A stretch of 49,453 nt of DNA from a virus, in IMG/VR virus record IMGVR_UViG_3300010412_000044, positions 1-49,453 of that record. One strand, written 5' to 3'. Positions 17,714 through 26,787 of the stretch are shown here, in pieces. Made by a program: the position numbers and the translations under genes. The notes beneath the pieces are model-generated. The model saw only the letters and a program-made list of their open reading frames with translations. It was not told the DNA's origin and did no database searches. Position 1 is the first letter of the stretch. Each line of letters starts with the position of its first letter.

Positions 17714-19986
17714 TGGCAACTGAATCTCTATACTGGGCATCTGGACAAACATTCACGCTTACCAATGGTACGGGCGCGGGAACGGACATTGATGATGATC
17801 CAGATAGCCCAGATGCCAACTGGGTTACTGGTTCAAGCAACGCAATTGATCTTCTTGTTGGCTTTACAACACCTAGCGGACCGCCAACAACAGGTTCGAA
17901 TGCTCAACAGTTTCGTGCTTGGATTCGACAAGCATCAAACGGCCCCAACCCAGACTGGGCAATGGACGTTTATGAGAACGGCACGTTAAGACAATCGGCG
18001 ATTGCCACAGGCACAATCTCAAACGGTACTGGTGGTGAATTAGTAACGGGAAATTGGACCTATTCTGGCTTCTCAAACTCAGACGGTTCTGGTGTAGAAA
18101 TCAAGATTCGCCAAACGGCTGGGTCAAGAGATATTGATGTTGGTGCGGTTGAGTGGGTGGCTGATTACGTTATTACGAAATCAGGAACAGACACGCTTGC
18201 GCCTAGCATTACTGAAACTTCAAGTCTTGCGATCACTGTATTTAAATCGGCGGCCGATTCGATTAACCCAAGAGTTGACGACCCATCTCCGATCAATTTC
18301 TTAACCTCATCTAGGGCCGATGATATCAGGCCGAGAATTGATGATGTTGTTTCCCTGTTCAAACAGATTGGGTTGCAAGATAGCATTCTGCCTAGACTTG
18401 ACGATCCAACACCGGGTAACGTTCTGGCTTTGAGCCGAGCGGAAGATATCCGAGTTCGCATTGATGATGTTTCCGATCTATTGGCGCTGTTTGCAGTTTC
18501 GGATACATTGCGACCAGCAATCTCCGACTCGCTGATTTTCACGCTTTCTATTCTGAGTGTTACTCCAGACCCGTTTGATGATCAAATGACAGGAGTGACT
18601 ATTGCCGGTTCTGGTTTCGGAACTTCTCAAGGTACAGGAAAGGTCGAAGTAAGCGATAGCGCACTTTATGGACAAGGCACTGTTGTTGAGCAAACAGTTA
18701 CATCATGGGGTAATGCCGAGATTCAATTTACAGGCGTTATTGGGGCTTTGAACCCAAGCCCTACGTTGTATCTATGGGTTACAAGGGATGATACTGTATA
18801 TGAAAGTATTGTCGTTGGTATGCATAGAGCCCAAGCTTTTGCACTTGCAGACTCTACAAACATTGTAGCAAGTGGTGAAAATACAACGGCACAACTTGAC
18901 CCGCCATCTGGAAAGTCAACAGGTGACTTTGGCGGTGGTCGTATTCAGGATGATGAGAATCCCGGTGATGCGGTAGACGTTGGTCGAAATCAGTACCGCG
19001 AAGATGAATGGGCTTTGATTGCGCTTGACGGTGCAACTCTCGGCCAGCAATATCAATTCAGGGTTGTTGTAACTGGTGTTGCTTCAACGACCCCGCTGAC
19101 AGAAGTATTTCTACCAGCATGGACGGTGCAATCACCAGCTATACCAAAATCGGCATCCGATACGCTTTATGTGAAGATTGATGATCTTGTAGCGGCTATT
19201 GCTTCGGCTTCGACCAGAACAGACAACTTGACGCTATCGATTACAGAAGCGGTTGCGCTATTCTCTGCATTGTCACGAAGCGAAAATCTGTTGATTAGAA
19301 TCGATGAAGCATATCAGATTCTTTCAAGCTTGTCAAGGGCAGATACACTGTCCGTGCGTTTGGACTATGCAGTTGCTTTGTTTGTCACTCTTGCAAGGGC
19401 TGACACACTTAGCCCGCAATTGATAGATGACCTGAACACGATTCTGGCATTTTCATCCAGATCAGATACGCTATACCCGAGAATTGATGATGCCTCAAAT
19501 ATTGTTGAGGTGTTTTCGAAACTGGCATTGTCTGATACACTGTTGCCGAGAATCGATGACATTATGGGCATCCTGTCTAGACTGGATGTTTCAGATAATG
19601 TGCTTCCGATGATCGATGATACGGCAAGCATAATAGCGGTTTTGATCAAGTTTGCTTTGAGTGACGATTTGAAACCGACATTGAATGAAGCCATTGCTAT
19701 CGCTTCGGCGTTTATCCGAAGCGATACACTGAGCGTAACTATAGATGACATATTTGACATTCTATCATTCATCGTTGGTCGTTATCGTTGGCGTTCGGAT
19801 GATGGAAGCGAATCAACCGCAACATGGCTTGATTCAGAAAACACCGATGTAACGAGAGAAATTAACATTAACACCAGACTAAGAATACAAGTAGACACCG
19901 ATGGTGACACTGGTGTAACCCAATTTGTGCTTCAATATCGCAAAGTGGGTGACCCCGATTGGGAATGGCGAGATGTGGTAATCTAA
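17713..19986 (+). CDS. Giant modular tail-fibre adhesin B
   Basis: A 757-residue paralogue of its neighbours. It has an N-terminal 'ESLYWASGQTFTLTNGTG' domain (~1-154) nearly identical to the start of the next gene. Then come a few 20-residue repeats, an IPT/TIG-like domain (~280-372), the companion domain with 'GRIQDDENPGD' (~373-480), a second repeat block (~480-686) and the 'DDGSEST' C-terminal domain (~688-757). It starts on the TAATG overlap with the previous gene. The shared blocks in different combinations point to recent duplication and exchange among the three genes. Confidence 0.75.
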   Translation: MATESLYWASGQTFTLTNGTGAGTDIDDDPDSPDANWVTGSSNAIDLLVGFTTPSGPPTTGSNAQQFRAWIRQASNGPNPDWAMDVYENGTLRQSAIATGTISNGTGGELVTGNWTYSGFSNSDGSGVEIKIRQTAGSRDIDVGAVEWVADYVITKSGTDTLAPSITETSSLAITVFKSAADSINPRVDDPSPINFLTSSRADDIRPRIDDVVSLFKQIGLQDSILPRLDDPTPGNVLALSRAEDIRVRIDDVSDLLALFAVSDTLRPAISDSLIFTLSILSVTPDPFDDQMTGVTIAGSGFGTSQGTGKVEVSDSALYGQGTVVEQTVTSWGNAEIQFTGVIGALNPSPTLYLWVTRDDTVYESIVVGMHRAQAFALADSTNIVASGENTTAQLDPPSGKSTGDFGGGRIQDDENPGDAVDVGRNQYREDEWALIALDGATLGQQYQFRVVVTGVASTTPLTEVFLPAWTVQSPAIPKSASDTLYVKIDDLVAAIASASTRTDNLTLSITEAVALFSALSRSENLLIRIDEAYQILSSLSRADTLSVRLDYAVALFVTLARADTLSPQLIDDLNTILAFSSRSDTLYPRIDDASNIVEVFSKLALSDTLLPRIDDIMGILSRLDVSDNVLPMIDDTASIIAVLIKFALSDDLKPTLNEAIAIASAFIRSDTLSVTIDDIFDILSFIVGRYRWRSDDGSESTATWLDSENTDVTREININTRLRIQVDTDGDTGVTQFVLQYRKVGDPDWEWRDVVI

Positions 19987-19987
19987 A

Positions 19988-22900
19988 ATGGCAATTGAAT
20001 CTCTATATTGGGCATCTGGTCAGACATTCACCCTAACAAATGGAACGGGTGCCGGTACTGATATTGATGATGATCCAGACAGCCCAGATGCCGCTCAAGT
20101 TGACGGCTCTGGTAATGCTCTTGATTTGCTGGTAGGTTTCACTTCACCTAGCGGCAACCCTGTTACTGGAACTAACGCACAGCAATTTCGTGTGTGGCTC
20201 GGTAAGAATGGAGGCGGCCAATCAGCCGACTGGGCAATTGATGTTTATGAGAATGGTACGCTAAGATCATCTGCAATCGCCACAGGCAACACATCAACAA
20301 CAACTGGTGAGTTGGTAACTGCTAATTGGACTTATTCTGGGTTCACAAATGCAGACGGCTCGGGCGTCGAAATCAAGATACGTCAAGTTGGTGGCAGCCG
20401 CGATCTATTTGTTGGTGCTGTTGAATGGGTTGCCGATTCGAATATTGTAAAGTCGGTTAGCGATGCAATTACACTTGCACTTACTGAATCATCGTCTACA
20501 AATAAGCTGACCATCATTTCTGTTTCTGATACTCTTAGCCCGAAAGCTGACCCGGAGTTATCTTCATTCCCAACCATTCAGTTTACGCGCCCGGATGATT
20601 TGAGGCCTAAGATTGACCCTGAGACTTCATCATTTCCGACCATTCAGTTTACCAGAACAGAAGATATCAAACCACGTATTGATGATATTTCAACCGTTGT
20701 TAATGTCTTCACAAAATATGCAGTAGCCGATGATCTGAAACCAAAGGTTGATGAGATTGCAACAATTTTAACAACCTTGGCAAGAAGCGATACGCTGGCA
20801 CCTCGCATTGATGAAGTGTTTGCTGTACTTGCCTCGTTGGCAAGAACCGATCAGCTTGCAATTGCATTGTCTGATCAGTCATCTTTTGCACTGTCACAGT
20901 TTACCGTTAGTGATTTTATTCGCCCGAGAATTGATGAAGCCGTTAATGCGGTTGTAAAGATTCTAACCTCAGATGATATCAAGCCAACTATTCAGGATGT
21001 TCGAAATCTCGTTGCTTTGATTAGTGTGCTTGATACTTTGACTGTTACGGTAACAGATGCAAGTTTAATGGGCCCATCTATTACTACCGTGACGCCAGAC
21101 CCATTTGATGATAAGCAAACTGGTGTAACCGTAGCTGGTTCTGGGTTTGGCGATGTTCAGGGAACGGGTAAGGTTGAAGTCAGTGACAATGCAGCCTATG
21201 GTGCTGGTACGCTTGTACAACAAACCATAACATCTTGGTCTAACGTTTCAATTCAATTCACCGGTGTTCTGGGTGCATTGACTCCAAGTGATACATTGTA
21301 TTTGTTTGTGACAGATGATAACGGCCAAAGAGCAAGCAAGCAGGTCGGTATGCACCGCGCACATGCTATTAGACTATCAGACTCTCCAAACATTCTTGCT
21401 GGTGGTGAGTTCACAACCCCACAATTGACACCACCTGCTGGAAAAACAACTGCTGATTATGGAACTGGTCGTATTCAGGATGATGAGAATCCCGGTAACT
21501 CTCAAAACTTGGGCTACAGAGAGTACCGAGAAGATGAATGGTGCATTAAGCTAACCAGTGATTCTGAACCTCTGGCTGACTATGAATTTAGAATTCGCTT
21601 TACTGGTCCGGGAGCGGTAAATGCTGCCACATTTGTAAATGTAACCCCTATTCTTACTTCGGCCTTGTCGATTATCTACAAGGCTGTATCTGATTCACTG
21701 ACATTCAATCTAATCGATGCAACTGACCTATTGGTAAGCTTGTCGCGCACCGATAACCTATCGCCGTTGATCACAGACAATCTATCGGCGCTTGTTCAGG
21801 TGTTCCGTCAGGATACACTGTCACCAAGAATTGATGATGTATTCTCATTGGTTTCTTATCTGAATCGCTCGGACACTCTGGCACCGCGCATTGATGACGT
21901 TCTGACTATTATGTCGTATCTGTCTCGCGCCGATACGCTGGCACCGCGCATTGATGATGTATTCTACGGCTTAGGTACGGCAAGCGTATCCGATACACTG
22001 CTGCCACGCATTGATGAAATCGTTCAGATTTTGGTGTCATTGACTCGCTCAGATACCTTGTCTCCGCGCTTGGATTCTACCATTGCCATTCTCGTTTCAT
22101 TGGCTCGCACTGATACATTGTCGCCTAGAATTGATGATGTTCTGACCATCTTGACTTACTTGACCCGTTCGGATGATCTGCTGCCAGTTGTTGATGATCA
22201 AAGCACAAACAAGCTGTACAGCAACAGGGCTGATGTAATTCTGCCTAGGGTTGATGATGTATTTTATGGTTCAGGCACGGCGGGTGTAAGCGATACATTG
22301 ACGCCGCGCATTGATGACCTTCTTGATATTGTCACTGTCATTAGCCGTTCTGATACATTGTCACCGAGAATCGATGATGCCCTGACAATTCTTACCACGC
22401 TTACGCGCACGGATACATTGTCTCCAAGAATTGACGAAACGGTCTCAAACTTTTCACAGATTTTGAGGTCGGATACACTTGCACCTCGTATTGATGAGGT
22501 GTTCAATATCCTTGTCTCATTGTCAAGGGTTGACACGGCGCTTATCGCAGTTGATGGCATCGTGTCTATCGTGACCGTGCTTGCTAGGGTCGATGACCTG
22601 CTGCCTAAAATCGATGACACCCTAGCAAGTTACGGCACGGCAACTGTAACAGACACCTTATTACCATATATTCTTGAAACTCTTTCAAGCTACTCTGCAT
22701 TCACTCGATCAGATAATTTGGCCATAAATTTGGTCGATGATATACTGACACTATTTGCAACACTGTCAAGGTCTGATGATCTGCGACCAAGAATAGACGA
22801 TGCGCTGAATATTCTGGCAACACTGTCTCGCTCGGATACACTGGCACCTTTGGTGAATGATACCCTTGGTATTCTAGCGCACTTGGCGAGAAGCGATACG

Positions 22901-24796
22901 CTGGCTCCTAGAATTGACGAAGTATTCCAGATTTACACTACTTTGTTGCGTTCGGATGATTTGCTACCGAAGATCGATGAGACAAATAGCATCTTGGTAT
23001 CTCTGTCTCGTACTGATGATCTTTTGCCTCTGTTGTCTGAAACGCTTGACATTCTTACAAGACTGAGCCGTACTGATGATCTGAAACCATACGTCATTGA
23101 CGTACTGGATGTGCTTGTGCGTGTGGCGCGCACGGATGATCTGTTGCCTGCAATTCAAGACGCAATTGATGTAATGAGCCATCTGGCTCTTTATGACGAC
23201 CTGCTGCCGCGCATTGATGAAATTGCACAGGTCTATGCAACGGTTAACATTTCAGATGATATCAAGATTCGCCTTGATTCTCTGTTCGTCATCTTTCGAG
23301 CCTTTGCTTTAAGCGATGACCTGCGTCCTAGAATCGATGACGTTTCAAACATTGTAACATCTATCTTCCAAGTTGCAGGATCGGACACGCTTGCGCTTGT
23401 CATGACCGAACAGGTGATCAATTACTTCGTGACCCTGATTCGCAACGATTCACTGGCGATTGTACTTGATGATGTAATGACCATTGCTGGTACAATGACA
23501 GCCAGTGATACTCTGTATCCTAAACTTGATGGTGCGCTTTCTATTCTGGTATCGGTGTCTGGCTCGGATGATCTTCGTCCGCGCATTGATGAAGTATCAC
23601 AGATTCTTACGGCGTTCACAACCAACGATGACCTGTTACCAAGAATCGATGATGCGCTGGCTATCATGTCATACCTGTCAAGGTCCGATACACTGGCACC
23701 GAGAATCGATGATGCATTCTCATTGATGGGCTACCTGTCAAGGTCCGATACGTTGACTCCGAGAGTGGATGATACGCTGAATATTTTGGCTCACTTGTCA
23801 AGGTCTGATACACTGGCACCTAGAATCATTGATGTGCTGGATATCTTTGCAAGCTTGAGCCGAAGCGATGTGCTGTTGCCAAGACTTGATGATATTGTTG
23901 CCGCGGCTGTTGCAATTGCAGGCAATGACACTCTGGCTCCGAGACTTGATGAGGCAATCAACACATTTGCAATGTTGAGCAGGTCTGATTTGCTTGCACC
24001 AAGAATCGATTACGCAACGACGATTCTGACCACTCTTCTGACAACTGATGATATCAAGGTTCGTCTTGATTCCGTGGCGCTTATTGCCGTAGTATTTGCA
24101 ACTGCGGATGCTTTGAATGTCACAATCACCGAAGCTGTACAGATTGCATACAGTGTTCTATTTGACATGGCGATTACACATGCTCATGTACTTGATGTGA
24201 CCGACACAAGTACATTGCTGTCTTATGTAATTGCAAATGTGGTTGAAGATGGGGCGTTGCTGCCATACTATGTTGCAGATGTGGTGCAGGATCAGACAGT
24301 CTACACGGCTCATGTTTTGGATGTAATTGCTGATCTTGAAGCGGCAATCCCGACGATTCTTGATGTTTCAACTGTCAATGGCATGACGGTCTACACCGAC
24401 CTGAATATGTCAATTGACAAGATCATCCCTATTGCACAATTGCTTGACGTTACAAAAGATTCGACAATAACGGACCAATACGATCTAGATTATGCAGTAG
24501 ATAAATTCATAAATATAGCCAGCACCTTGAATCTGGCCATCGATCAGACTTTGGTCTTTGATATTGGCGGTCAGGTACTATTCGTCACCCCTGATAAAGA
24601 AGGTCTATGGGTCTTCAATAAAGAGCGCGGTGATTGGATATTCCTGAATTCAAGGGATGCATGGGTATTCGGTCGTAAGAGCAACGATTTCTGGAAACAG
24701 AAGAAATTACGTAGTTTGTGGGCACAGAAAAAGCTTCCAAAGCCTGACTGGATTAACCCCACAGACGAAGAAGATACTTGGACATTTGAGGATTAA
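19988..24796 (+). CDS. Giant modular tail-fibre adhesin C with long 20-residue repeat array
   Basis: At 1602 residues this is the largest of the set. The N-terminal domain (~1-152) matches adhesin B. About ten degenerate repeats follow, then an IPT/TIG-like domain (~365-460), the 'GRIQDDENPGN' companion domain (~461-560), and about 41 tandem 20-residue units (~567-1392). After these come a different repeat built on 'HVLDV/TILDV' strands (~1394-1520) and a Trp-rich basic C-terminus with Trp every 8-11 residues ('LWVFNKERGDWIFLNSRDAW'). It lacks the 'DDGSEST' domain of its paralogues. The repeat array should form a long rigid shaft; the C-terminus may attach it or bind the receptor. Which end faces the virion cannot be told from sequence alone. 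Confidence 0.75.
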   Translation: MAIESLYWASGQTFTLTNGTGAGTDIDDDPDSPDAAQVDGSGNALDLLVGFTSPSGNPVTGTNAQQFRVWLGKNGGGQSADWAIDVYENGTLRSSAIATGNTSTTTGELVTANWTYSGFTNADGSGVEIKIRQVGGSRDLFVGAVEWVADSNIVKSVSDAITLALTESSSTNKLTIISVSDTLSPKADPELSSFPTIQFTRPDDLRPKIDPETSSFPTIQFTRTEDIKPRIDDISTVVNVFTKYAVADDLKPKVDEIATILTTLARSDTLAPRIDEVFAVLASLARTDQLAIALSDQSSFALSQFTVSDFIRPRIDEAVNAVVKILTSDDIKPTIQDVRNLVALISVLDTLTVTVTDASLMGPSITTVTPDPFDDKQTGVTVAGSGFGDVQGTGKVEVSDNAAYGAGTLVQQTITSWSNVSIQFTGVLGALTPSDTLYLFVTDDNGQRASKQVGMHRAHAIRLSDSPNILAGGEFTTPQLTPPAGKTTADYGTGRIQDDENPGNSQNLGYREYREDEWCIKLTSDSEPLADYEFRIRFTGPGAVNAATFVNVTPILTSALSIIYKAVSDSLTFNLIDATDLLVSLSRTDNLSPLITDNLSALVQVFRQDTLSPRIDDVFSLVSYLNRSDTLAPRIDDVLTIMSYLSRADTLAPRIDDVFYGLGTASVSDTLLPRIDEIVQILVSLTRSDTLSPRLDSTIAILVSLARTDTLSPRIDDVLTILTYLTRSDDLLPVVDDQSTNKLYSNRADVILPRVDDVFYGSGTAGVSDTLTPRIDDLLDIVTVISRSDTLSPRIDDALTILTTLTRTDTLSPRIDETVSNFSQILRSDTLAPRIDEVFNILVSLSRVDTALIAVDGIVSIVTVLARVDDLLPKIDDTLASYGTATVTDTLLPYILETLSSYSAFTRSDNLAINLVDDILTLFATLSRSDDLRPRIDDALNILATLSRSDTLAPLVNDTLGILAHLARSDTLAPRIDEVFQIYTTLLRSDDLLPKIDETNSILVSLSRTDDLLPLLSETLDILTRLSRTDDLKPYVIDVLDVLVRVARTDDLLPAIQDAIDVMSHLALYDDLLPRIDEIAQVYATVNISDDIKIRLDSLFVIFRAFALSDDLRPRIDDVSNIVTSIFQVAGSDTLALVMTEQVINYFVTLIRNDSLAIVLDDVMTIAGTMTASDTLYPKLDGALSILVSVSGSDDLRPRIDEVSQILTAFTTNDDLLPRIDDALAIMSYLSRSDTLAPRIDDAFSLMGYLSRSDTLTPRVDDTLNILAHLSRSDTLAPRIIDVLDIFASLSRSDVLLPRLDDIVAAAVAIAGNDTLAPRLDEAINTFAMLSRSDLLAPRIDYATTILTTLLTTDDIKVRLDSVALIAVVFATADALNVTITEAVQIAYSVLFDMAITHAHVLDVTDTSTLLSYVIANVVEDGALLPYYVADVVQDQTVYTAHVLDVIADLEAAIPTILDVSTVNGMTVYTDLNMSIDKIIPIAQLLDVTKDSTITDQYDLDYAVDKFINIASTLNLAIDQTLVFDIGGQVLFVTPDKEGLWVFNKERGDWIFLNSRDAWVFGRKSNDFWKQKKLRSLWAQKKLPKPDWINPTDEEDTWTFED
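21689..24163 (+). repeat. Tandem 60-bp coding repeats (about 41 units)
   Basis: Each unit encodes about 20 residues with consensus [ST]-D-[TD]-L-x-P-[RK]-[IL]-D-[DE]-x-x-x-I-L-x-x-L-[ST]-R. Some neighbouring units are close at DNA level, for example those near 23677, 23737 and 23797, which share most of 'CTGTCAAGGTCCGATACACT'. Others share only the protein pattern, so the array seems to grow by local duplication. Smaller blocks of the same unit lie at about 16390-16730, 16965-17500, 18185-18545, 19160-19770 and 20455-21060. Confidence 0.85.
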
Positions 24797-24798
24797 AC

Positions 24799-25557
24799 AT
24801 GCCAGTTACAGCAAGCGATATTGTAATCTATGGCTCTCAGGTGATGCCCGAAGACGATACCACGACACAGATTGGTGGTGCTATCGATTTGACCACCCTG
24901 ATTGTCTTTACCGACATTGATTCACCGGGACTGATTGAAGTTCGATCAAGCGACGATGGCGACAACACACAGCAATTGACTGTTACGGGTCGCTCTACTG
25001 GTGGTTCTATCATTTCAGAAAGTGTAATCCTTAATGGTATCACAACAGTACCATTAAGTAACACCTATGAGCGTTTGATGAAGTTCGAACTTAACGGAAC
25101 GACTCTTGGCACTGTCACTGTTCGCAAAGCGGGCAATGCAGGCAACCTTGCAATCTTCCCGGCTGGAATAACAACGATTCGTCAGCCGTTCTTTCTTGCC
25201 TCTGCCGATGTTTCTGGTGGGTCTCCAAGAGAGTTTCATGAGAAGATTTTTATTCGCAACGATCATGCAACGCTTGACCTGACACAGGCGCAGATTCTTG
25301 AACAGGCTGACCCCGGAGCAAATATTACATTTGCGCTTGAGTCTAGCCTTGATGGTTCAGATGACAACGGCGTTGGAAATACAAGGCTCGTTGCTCCGGG
25401 TGGTTACACCTTCGATTCAAATGCAAAGAACGTGGCAAACTCTCAGAACCATACCGCGCAATCCGCGCAGGGAGTGTGGTTGAAGTTGACTCTTCCAGCA
25501 GGCGCAACCCCGGCAAAGAATACATACACAATTAGAGAAACAGGAAAGACAATCTAA
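24799..25557 (+). CDS. Conserved phage virion protein (252 aa)
   Basis: This protein is beta-rich throughout and starts two bases after the preceding stop with little Shine-Dalgarno of its own (TTTGAGGATTAAAC gives GAGG). The segment 'PFFLASADVSGGSPREFHEKIFIRND' spans about residues 131-156. With 'AKNVANSQNHTAQSAQGVWLKLTLPAG' near the C-terminus, it resembles structural proteins I associate with many siphovirus and myovirus fibre regions. The exact function is unknown. It begins a run of four tightly packed small genes. Confidence 0.6.
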   Translation: MPVTASDIVIYGSQVMPEDDTTTQIGGAIDLTTLIVFTDIDSPGLIEVRSSDDGDNTQQLTVTGRSTGGSIISESVILNGITTVPLSNTYERLMKFELNGTTLGTVTVRKAGNAGNLAIFPAGITTIRQPFFLASADVSGGSPREFHEKIFIRNDHATLDLTQAQILEQADPGANITFALESSLDGSDDNGVGNTRLVAPGGYTFDSNAKNVANSQNHTAQSAQGVWLKLTLPAGATPAKNTYTIRETGKTI

Positions 25558-25895
25558 TGGCTCTTTCAAAAATTACAATCACGAAACAACCGGGAGAGAC
25601 TAGGCTTGTTTCAATGGACTTTTCTAACAAGATGCAAACGGGTGAGACAATCGTTTCGGTTGACAATATCGCCCAGCAAATCTATGTTGAGAATGGCCCT
25701 GATCTACCAACGACTGACCTGACGTTTTCTGGTCAGGCGTTTAGTGGTCAAGTAGCCCAGTGTCTTGTATCTGGAGGTCAAATCCCAACCCGCGATGATA
25801 TTCCAGAATGTGACTATAAAGTGACGTTCACAGTAACGACAAGCAATGGCCAGATTCTAGAAAACGACGGCATTCTTAAAGTAAAGGAAGACTAA
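25557..25895 (+). CDS. Small Ig-like virion protein (112 aa)
   Basis: The ATG overlaps the preceding stop (TAATG). 'KQPGETRLVSMDFSNKMQTGETI' (residues ~10-32), a 'GQVAQCLVSGG' strand and 'YKVTFTVTTSNGQILENDGILKVKED' at the end match the pattern of small all-beta phage proteins found next to fibre genes. Probably an adaptor or decoration protein; this role is inferred from size, fold pattern and neighbours. Confidence 0.6.
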   Translation: MALSKITITKQPGETRLVSMDFSNKMQTGETIVSVDNIAQQIYVENGPDLPTTDLTFSGQAFSGQVAQCLVSGGQIPTRDDIPECDYKVTFTVTTSNGQILENDGILKVKED

Positions 25896-25896
25896 T

Positions 25897-26259
25897 ATGG
25901 CAACATATATTGACGATATTCGACAAGGCGACACAAGAGTCTTCCAGATTGACTACGGTAAGGGTGTTGATATTACGGGCTGGAAATTCTACTTCATTTT
26001 GCGAGTAAACTTTGATGATTCAAGTAACTACCTGCAAGTAATGACTACGGCTGGTGATCACGCAGATGATGATGTTCTGAATGGTCTGGCTCATTTGACA
26101 TTGCCATCAACAATCACTGCTGGTATTGAACCCGGAAAGTATTATTATGCGATTAAGGTTGACAAGGGTGGTACGCCATCTGTTATCAAGACGCTTGTGC
26201 CACCGATTTCTGAACCGAAAGATCGTGTTGAAGTAATTGATGGCATGGAAATTGAGTAA
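25897..26259 (+). CDS. Small Ig-like/BppU-type virion protein (120 aa)
   Basis: 'IRQGDTRVFQIDYGKGVDITGWKFYFILR' at residues 8-36 follows the pattern of the N-terminal domain of upper-baseplate and fibre proteins, in which a 'GDT--F-I----G-DITGW--YF' core is common. Its stop overlaps the next start (TAATG). It probably works with the preceding small beta protein; no direct evidence for a partner. Confidence 0.55.
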   Translation: MATYIDDIRQGDTRVFQIDYGKGVDITGWKFYFILRVNFDDSSNYLQVMTTAGDHADDDVLNGLAHLTLPSTITAGIEPGKYYYAIKVDKGGTPSVIKTLVPPISEPKDRVEVIDGMEIE

Positions 26260-26732
26260 TGGTTGATGCAATTGTTGTACAGGAAAACAGGGAGACAATC
26301 TCTGTAAGAGACCAAGACGGCAACCTGCCAGTAACGATCAGTAGTGAAACGATTAGCGTAGGTGAAGAGTCTAAGCCTCTTTCTGTCATCACGAAAGCGG
26401 GTGACAAGATCACCGTTGAAGATTCTGACGGCGGCTTGACAATCGAAGAATATAAAGAAGTCATTCAACCACAGTTTCGTGAAGTCATTCAGATTATCAA
26501 ACAAGTACCAGCGGAAGAAGAAATGAACTATAGTGAACAAATTGACTTTGTTGGTGATACGCTTATCTATCGTGGGTGGGCAAATCCCGGCACTGCAACC
26601 TCAGCACCATCATGGAGAATTCGTCGCACAACATTTGTTGGAGCAGATGAGGATGTGGTGCATGAATGGGCAGATGGCAATGCCAATTTTGACAATATCT
26701 GGGATAACAGGGCAAGCTATTCATATAGCTAA
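26259..26732 (+). CDS. Conserved phage protein ending 'EWADGNANFDNIWDNRASYSYS'-type
   Basis: A 157-residue protein in two parts. The first ~90 residues are a run of beta strands with repeated 'ETISV-D-DG' and 'ITVEDSDGGLTI' themes. The second part (~95-157) contains 'DTLIYRGWANPGTATSAPSWRIRR' and a C-terminal 'HEWADGNANFDNIWDNRAS' block that I recall as a widely conserved phage C-terminal domain of unknown function, often close to tail fibre genes. It starts on a TAATG overlap. A weak hairpin lies over its stop codon. Confidence 0.6.
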   Translation: MVDAIVVQENRETISVRDQDGNLPVTISSETISVGEESKPLSVITKAGDKITVEDSDGGLTIEEYKEVIQPQFREVIQIIKQVPAEEEMNYSEQIDFVGDTLIYRGWANPGTATSAPSWRIRRTTFVGADEDVVHEWADGNANFDNIWDNRASYSYS

Positions 26733-26740
26733 CCGTTTTT
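26715..26740 (+). terminator. Possible weak terminator
   Basis: A 6-bp stem (AGCTAT/ATAGCT) with a TCAT loop ends at 26730, then five bases intervene before six T (26736-26741). The separation between stem and T-run makes it weaker than the two clear terminators in the window. It is directly followed by a late-promoter-like site. Confidence 0.35.
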
Positions 26741-26741
26741 T

Positions 26742-26749
26742 CATAAATA
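26742..26749 (+). promoter_or_regulatory. Late-promoter-like site (CATAAATA)
   Basis: CATAAATA sits 39 bases before the ATG at 26788, in the only sizeable gap of this stretch. A CGGAGAA Shine-Dalgarno follows it. It is likely to drive the 643-residue virion gene. Confidence 0.6.
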
Positions 26750-26787
26750 ACAATAACGAATTCTTATAAAATCGGAGAACAAAAACA

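Noticed and set aside
21689-24163. 60-bp tandem repeats as a possible CRISPR-like or non-coding repeat array
   Set aside because: The repeats keep one frame throughout and vary mostly at synonymous or tolerated positions, with no spacers; they encode a protein repeat.
24508-24515. CATAAATA inside adhesin C as a late promoter
   Set aside because: It lies within a coding region far from the next start (291 bases to 24799); could be real but nothing else supports it.
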